Assembly (NCBI GenBank): GCA_011390055.1
Contig: JAABTC010000039.1
Span: forward strand, 1 to 10,679
DNA length: 10,679 nt
Direction: 5' to 3'
Source: Burkholderiales bacterium
GTDB taxonomy: Bacteria > Pseudomonadota > Gammaproteobacteria > Burkholderiales > Burkholderiaceae_C
Under the pieces are notes generated by a model. It was not told the origin of the DNA. It was given only the letters and a program-made list of their open reading frames with translations, and searched no databases. The translations under genes were made by a program, and so were the position numbers. Below are positions 8,759 through 10,679 of the stretch, piece after piece. The number at the start of each line of letters is the position of its first letter. Positions within the stretch are counted from its first letter, which is position 1.

Positions 8759-10069
8759 ATGTCTGAAATCGCTGCTCCACTTTCCGCCCTCGCACTGCAC
8801 CTCGCGGCGCGGCGGGACGCCGTCCTGAGCGCCTGGCGCGCGGCGGTGGAGGCCGATCCCAAGCTGACGACCGGCAATTCATTGCCGCGAGCCCAGTTGC
8901 ACGACCACATTCCGGCCCTGCTCGAGGACTTCGAGCGCCGGCTGATCGCGGAGGGTGTGCAGGAGCACGCCGAGGCCGAGGACGATCAGAAGGGGGATGC
9001 TGCGGCACACGGCTTGCATCGCTGGCAACAAGGCTTCGACCTGGCCGAGGTGGCCCGTGAGCTCGGGCGCTTGAATGAATGTGTCGTGGCCGAACTCGAA
9101 AGGTGCCCGCCGTCGGTGGTTGCGGATGCCAGCACCATGGCCCAGGCGCGGCGAATCTGGGCTGCGTTGTACAGCGTGACGCTGAGTGCCAGCACGGCGC
9201 AGTACTTCAACCTCCAGAAGATGGAAGCGGCCAGCCACGTTGTCGATCTCGAAGAGGCCTTGCGGTCGGTGCGGGATCTCGAAGCGCAGCGCGCCGAGCT
9301 GTGGCAGCAGGCGGCACACGACCTGCGCGGCAACCTGGGGGTGGTTGCCAACGCGACGGCCGGTCTGGATCTGGTCAAGGATTCGTCGGTCGACGCCCGA
9401 AATGCGTTCCTCGGAATGCTTCAGCGCAACGTCGGCGCCCTGGGGCGCCTGCTCGAAGACGTGACCAGCCTGGCCCGCCTGCAGAGCGGGCAGGAGCGAC
9501 GCCGCATCGAACCGGTCGACGCCTCCCCGCTGATGGTTGAAGTTTGCGACAGCTTCCGGCCCATGGCGGAGAAGCACGGGCTGTACTTGCGCTGCGATGG
9601 CCCGCCGACCTGCAATGTCGATGGCGACCCGACCAAGACGCGTCGCATCGTGCAGAACCTGGTTCTCAATGCCGTGAAGTACACGCGTCAGGGAGGTGTG
9701 ACCGTGAGTTGGGGTGTGGCCGGCAATGCTGACGCCGAGCGTTGGTTCGTGCAGGTCGCCGACACGGGTCCGGGCTTCCACGCCGGTCCGGGGGCCAAGA
9801 TCGTGGCCGCTCTCGAGGTGGCGACCGATCAGTCGAAGGCCATGGTGGCCAACACTTCGGGCGACGTGATGCACACCATTGCCGAACAAGCTGCGGAAGG
9901 GAACCTCGAGCACGACGCGCGACCCGTCCATCAACAGCCGGGCGAGGGCCTCGGTCTGTCGATCGTCAAACGCCTTTGCGAACTTCTCGATGCCACGATC
10001 GAACTCAATTCGGAGATCGATGTCGGCACGACATTTCGCGTGCTGCTGCCTCGACGGTACGTGCCCTGA
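8759..10069 (+). CDS. Soluble sensor histidine kinase with RsbRD-type N-terminal domain
   Basis: This 436-residue protein has no signal peptide or membrane segment, so it is a cytoplasmic sensor kinase. Seen in order: an N-terminal helical domain (about 10-150) resembling the RsbT co-antagonist RsbRD N-terminal domain, with RRDAVLSAWRAAV and LHDHIPALLEDFERRL; a likely coiled-coil linker (about 152-182); the H-box QQAAHDLRGN with phospho-acceptor His187; the N-box QNLVLNAVKYT (299-309) with Asn300 and Asn304; the G1 box DTGPGF (335-340); and the G2 box GEGLGLSIVKRL (395-406). The distance from G1 to G2 is 60 residues, roughly twice the usual ATP-lid length, and the normal F-box is not evident. 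There is no receiver domain and no response regulator gene alongside. It is divergent from the aromatic catabolic run, so it may respond to that pathway or to a general stress signal; neither is shown. The ATG at 8759 is the only start before the N-terminal domain and lacks a Shine-Dalgarno. Confidence 0.9.
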   Translation: MSEIAAPLSALALHLAARRDAVLSAWRAAVEADPKLTTGNSLPRAQLHDHIPALLEDFERRLIAEGVQEHAEAEDDQKGDAAAHGLHRWQQGFDLAEVARELGRLNECVVAELERCPPSVVADASTMAQARRIWAALYSVTLSASTAQYFNLQKMEAASHVVDLEEALRSVRDLEAQRAELWQQAAHDLRGNLGVVANATAGLDLVKDSSVDARNAFLGMLQRNVGALGRLLEDVTSLARLQSGQERRRIEPVDASPLMVEVCDSFRPMAEKHGLYLRCDGPPTCNVDGDPTKTRRIVQNLVLNAVKYTRQGGVTVSWGVAGNADAERWFVQVADTGPGFHAGPGAKIVAALEVATDQSKAMVANTSGDVMHTIAEQAAEGNLEHDARPVHQQPGEGLGLSIVKRLCELLDATIELNSEIDVGTTFRVLLPRRYVP

Positions 10070-10088
10070 GCCCGCGATCGAGGCGCTT

Positions 10089-10164
10089 TGGTGCCGGTGA
10101 GAAGAGTCGAACTCCCGACCTTCGCATTACGAATGCGCTGCTCTACCAACTGAGCTACACCGGC
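10089..10164 (-). tRNA. tRNA-Thr (anticodon CGU), CCA encoded
   Basis: This 76-base cloverleaf reads on the minus strand. The acceptor stem GCCGGTG pairs with CACCGGC over 7 bases, with discriminator A and a genomically encoded CCA (10091-10089). The D-arm is GCTC...GAGC. The anticodon loop TTCGTAA gives anticodon CGT, decoding ACG (Thr), on a stem that closely matches E. coli tRNA-Thr(CGU). The T-arm GGGAG-TTCGACT-CTTCT contains two G-U pairs. It lies convergent to the kinase, 19 bases beyond its stop codon. Confidence 0.97.
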
Positions 10165-10177
10165 GCGTAAGAGTCGG

Positions 10178-10183
10178 ATTATA
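10178..10183 (-). promoter_or_regulatory. -10 box (TATAAT) of the tRNA-Thr gene
   Basis: A perfect TATAAT on the minus strand lies 13 bases before the mature 5' end of the tRNA. It is followed by a C/G-containing discriminator CCGACTC of the kind seen at stringently controlled stable-RNA promoters. A clear -35 hexamer at 16-18 bases was not found; GGTCAG at 17 bases is a poor match. Confidence 0.6.
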
Positions 10184-10249
10184 GGGCCCGGTCACTGTCG
10201 CTGACCTGTGGGCACAATCACGCCATTCGCATTCCTGGAGCCCCGTGCC

Positions 10250-10679
10250 ATGCCTGCAACCAAGATCCTCGTCGCCCAGGGCGGTGGCCCCACCGCCGTC
10301 ATCAACCAGTCGCTCGTCGGCGTCGTGCAGGAGGCGCGCCGCCACGGCGTCGAGTGCATCTACGGCGCCCGCCACGGCGTGCGCGGCGTGCTCGACGAAG
10401 ACTTCGTCGACCTGGCGCAGGAGACGACGCTGCACCTCGAGCGCGTGGCCGCCACGCCGGCCTCGGCGCTGGGCTCCACGCGCGACAAGCCCGACCTGGC
10501 CTACTGCCAGAAGATGCTCAGCGTGCTGCGCGCGCACGCCATCACGCACTTCTTCTACATCGGTGGCAACGATTCATCGGACACCGTGCGCATCGTGGCC
10601 GAGGAGGCGGCGAAGGCCGGCCATCCGTTGCGAGCGATCCACGTACCCAAGACCATCGACAACGATCTGATGGGCAACG
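10250..10679 (+). CDS. pfp: Pyrophosphate-dependent 6-phosphofructokinase, N-terminal part, runs off right edge
   Basis: The enzyme interconverts fructose 6-phosphate and fructose 1,6-bisphosphate using pyrophosphate in place of ATP, so the step is reversible and works in glycolysis and gluconeogenesis. The window holds 143 codons of a protein usually about 400 residues long. Seen: the phosphate-binding N-terminus LVAQGGGPTAVINQSL (7-22), the block YIGGNDSSDT (103-112) with Asp108 where ATP-dependent enzymes have glycine (Gly104 of E. coli PfkA), and PKTIDNDL (133-140) with Lys134 where E. coli has Gly124. The Asp and Lys pair is the recognised signature of PPi use; Asp137 is the presumed catalytic base. 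The ATG at 10250 is preceded by GGAG with a 9-base spacer (10237-10240). A CACAAT at 10213-10218 could be its -10 box, but this is weak. The gene is divergent from the tRNA. The family call is strong; the C-terminal part cannot be judged. Confidence 0.93.
   Translation, partial: MPATKILVAQGGGPTAVINQSLVGVVQEARRHGVECIYGARHGVRGVLDEDFVDLAQETTLHLERVAATPASALGSTRDKPDLAYCQKMLSVLRAHAITHFFYIGGNDSSDTVRIVAEEAAKAGHPLRAIHVPKTIDNDLMGN

Noticed and set aside
8879..9934. A 351-codon minus-strand frame opposite the kinase
   Set aside because: The plus-strand frame has complete H, N, G1 and G2 boxes; the antisense translation has no family features.
10048..10084. Seven-base inverted repeat GCCTCGA/TCGAGGC around the kinase stop, considered as a terminator for the kinase or the tRNA
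   Set aside because: The loop is 23 bases and neither strand has a proper U-tract after the stem, so a rho-independent terminator is not supported.

Overview
The window looks like chromosomal DNA of a high-GC betaproteobacterium, most likely of the order Burkholderiales. The evidence is the strongly GC-biased third codon positions, the long spurious open frames opposite real genes, a large NAD-type glutamate dehydrogenase, a Burkholderiales-like GcdH, a PPi-type phosphofructokinase, and an aerobic aminobenzoyl-CoA gene set known from Azoarcus. The genus cannot be fixed from the sequence alone. No insertion sequence, phage gene, CRISPR array or integration scar was seen.

Layout. Minus strand, about 1-8617: a tightly packed run reading right to left. 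It begins with a 777-residue fused flavin monooxygenase/old-yellow-enzyme protein (anthraniloyl-CoA monooxygenase/reductase type, also annotated as bifunctional salicylyl-CoA 5-hydroxylase/oxidoreductase). Next come a crotonase-fold protein, an acyl-CoA dehydrogenase, a RidA-family protein and glutaryl-CoA dehydrogenase, with gaps of 32 and 17 bases or short stop/start overlaps between them. After 78 further bases comes the N-terminal half of the roughly 1600-residue NAD-specific glutamate dehydrogenase, which runs off the left edge. Plus strand, 8759-10069: a soluble histidine kinase with an RsbRD-type N-terminal domain, divergent from the catabolic run across a 141-base region that carries phased short repeats. 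Minus strand, 10089-10164: tRNA-Thr(CGU) with encoded CCA and a perfect TATAAT -10 box. Plus strand, 10250 to the right edge: the N-terminal part of a pyrophosphate-dependent 6-phosphofructokinase.

How the genes may work together. The fused enzyme, crotonase, acyl-CoA dehydrogenase and RidA protein fit the aerobic CoA-ester route for 2-aminobenzoate (anthranilate). In that route the ring is hydroxylated and reduced as the CoA thioester, then opened and shortened by beta-oxidation-like steps. GcdH would take glutaryl-CoA to crotonyl-CoA and CO2 (inference). The RidA protein may help with an enamine/imine intermediate, but it lacks the usual deaminase arginine. The glutamate dehydrogenase downstream handles glutamate/ammonium, which may or may not be connected to the nitrogen released by the pathway. 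The 2-aminobenzoate-CoA ligase that would feed the pathway, and a dedicated 3-hydroxyacyl-CoA dehydrogenase, are not in the window. The divergent kinase has no response regulator beside it, so it is an orphan within this view.

The least explained parts are the repeat-bearing divergent promoter region, the kinase's long ATP-lid insertion, and the active-site substitutions in the crotonase and the RidA protein.
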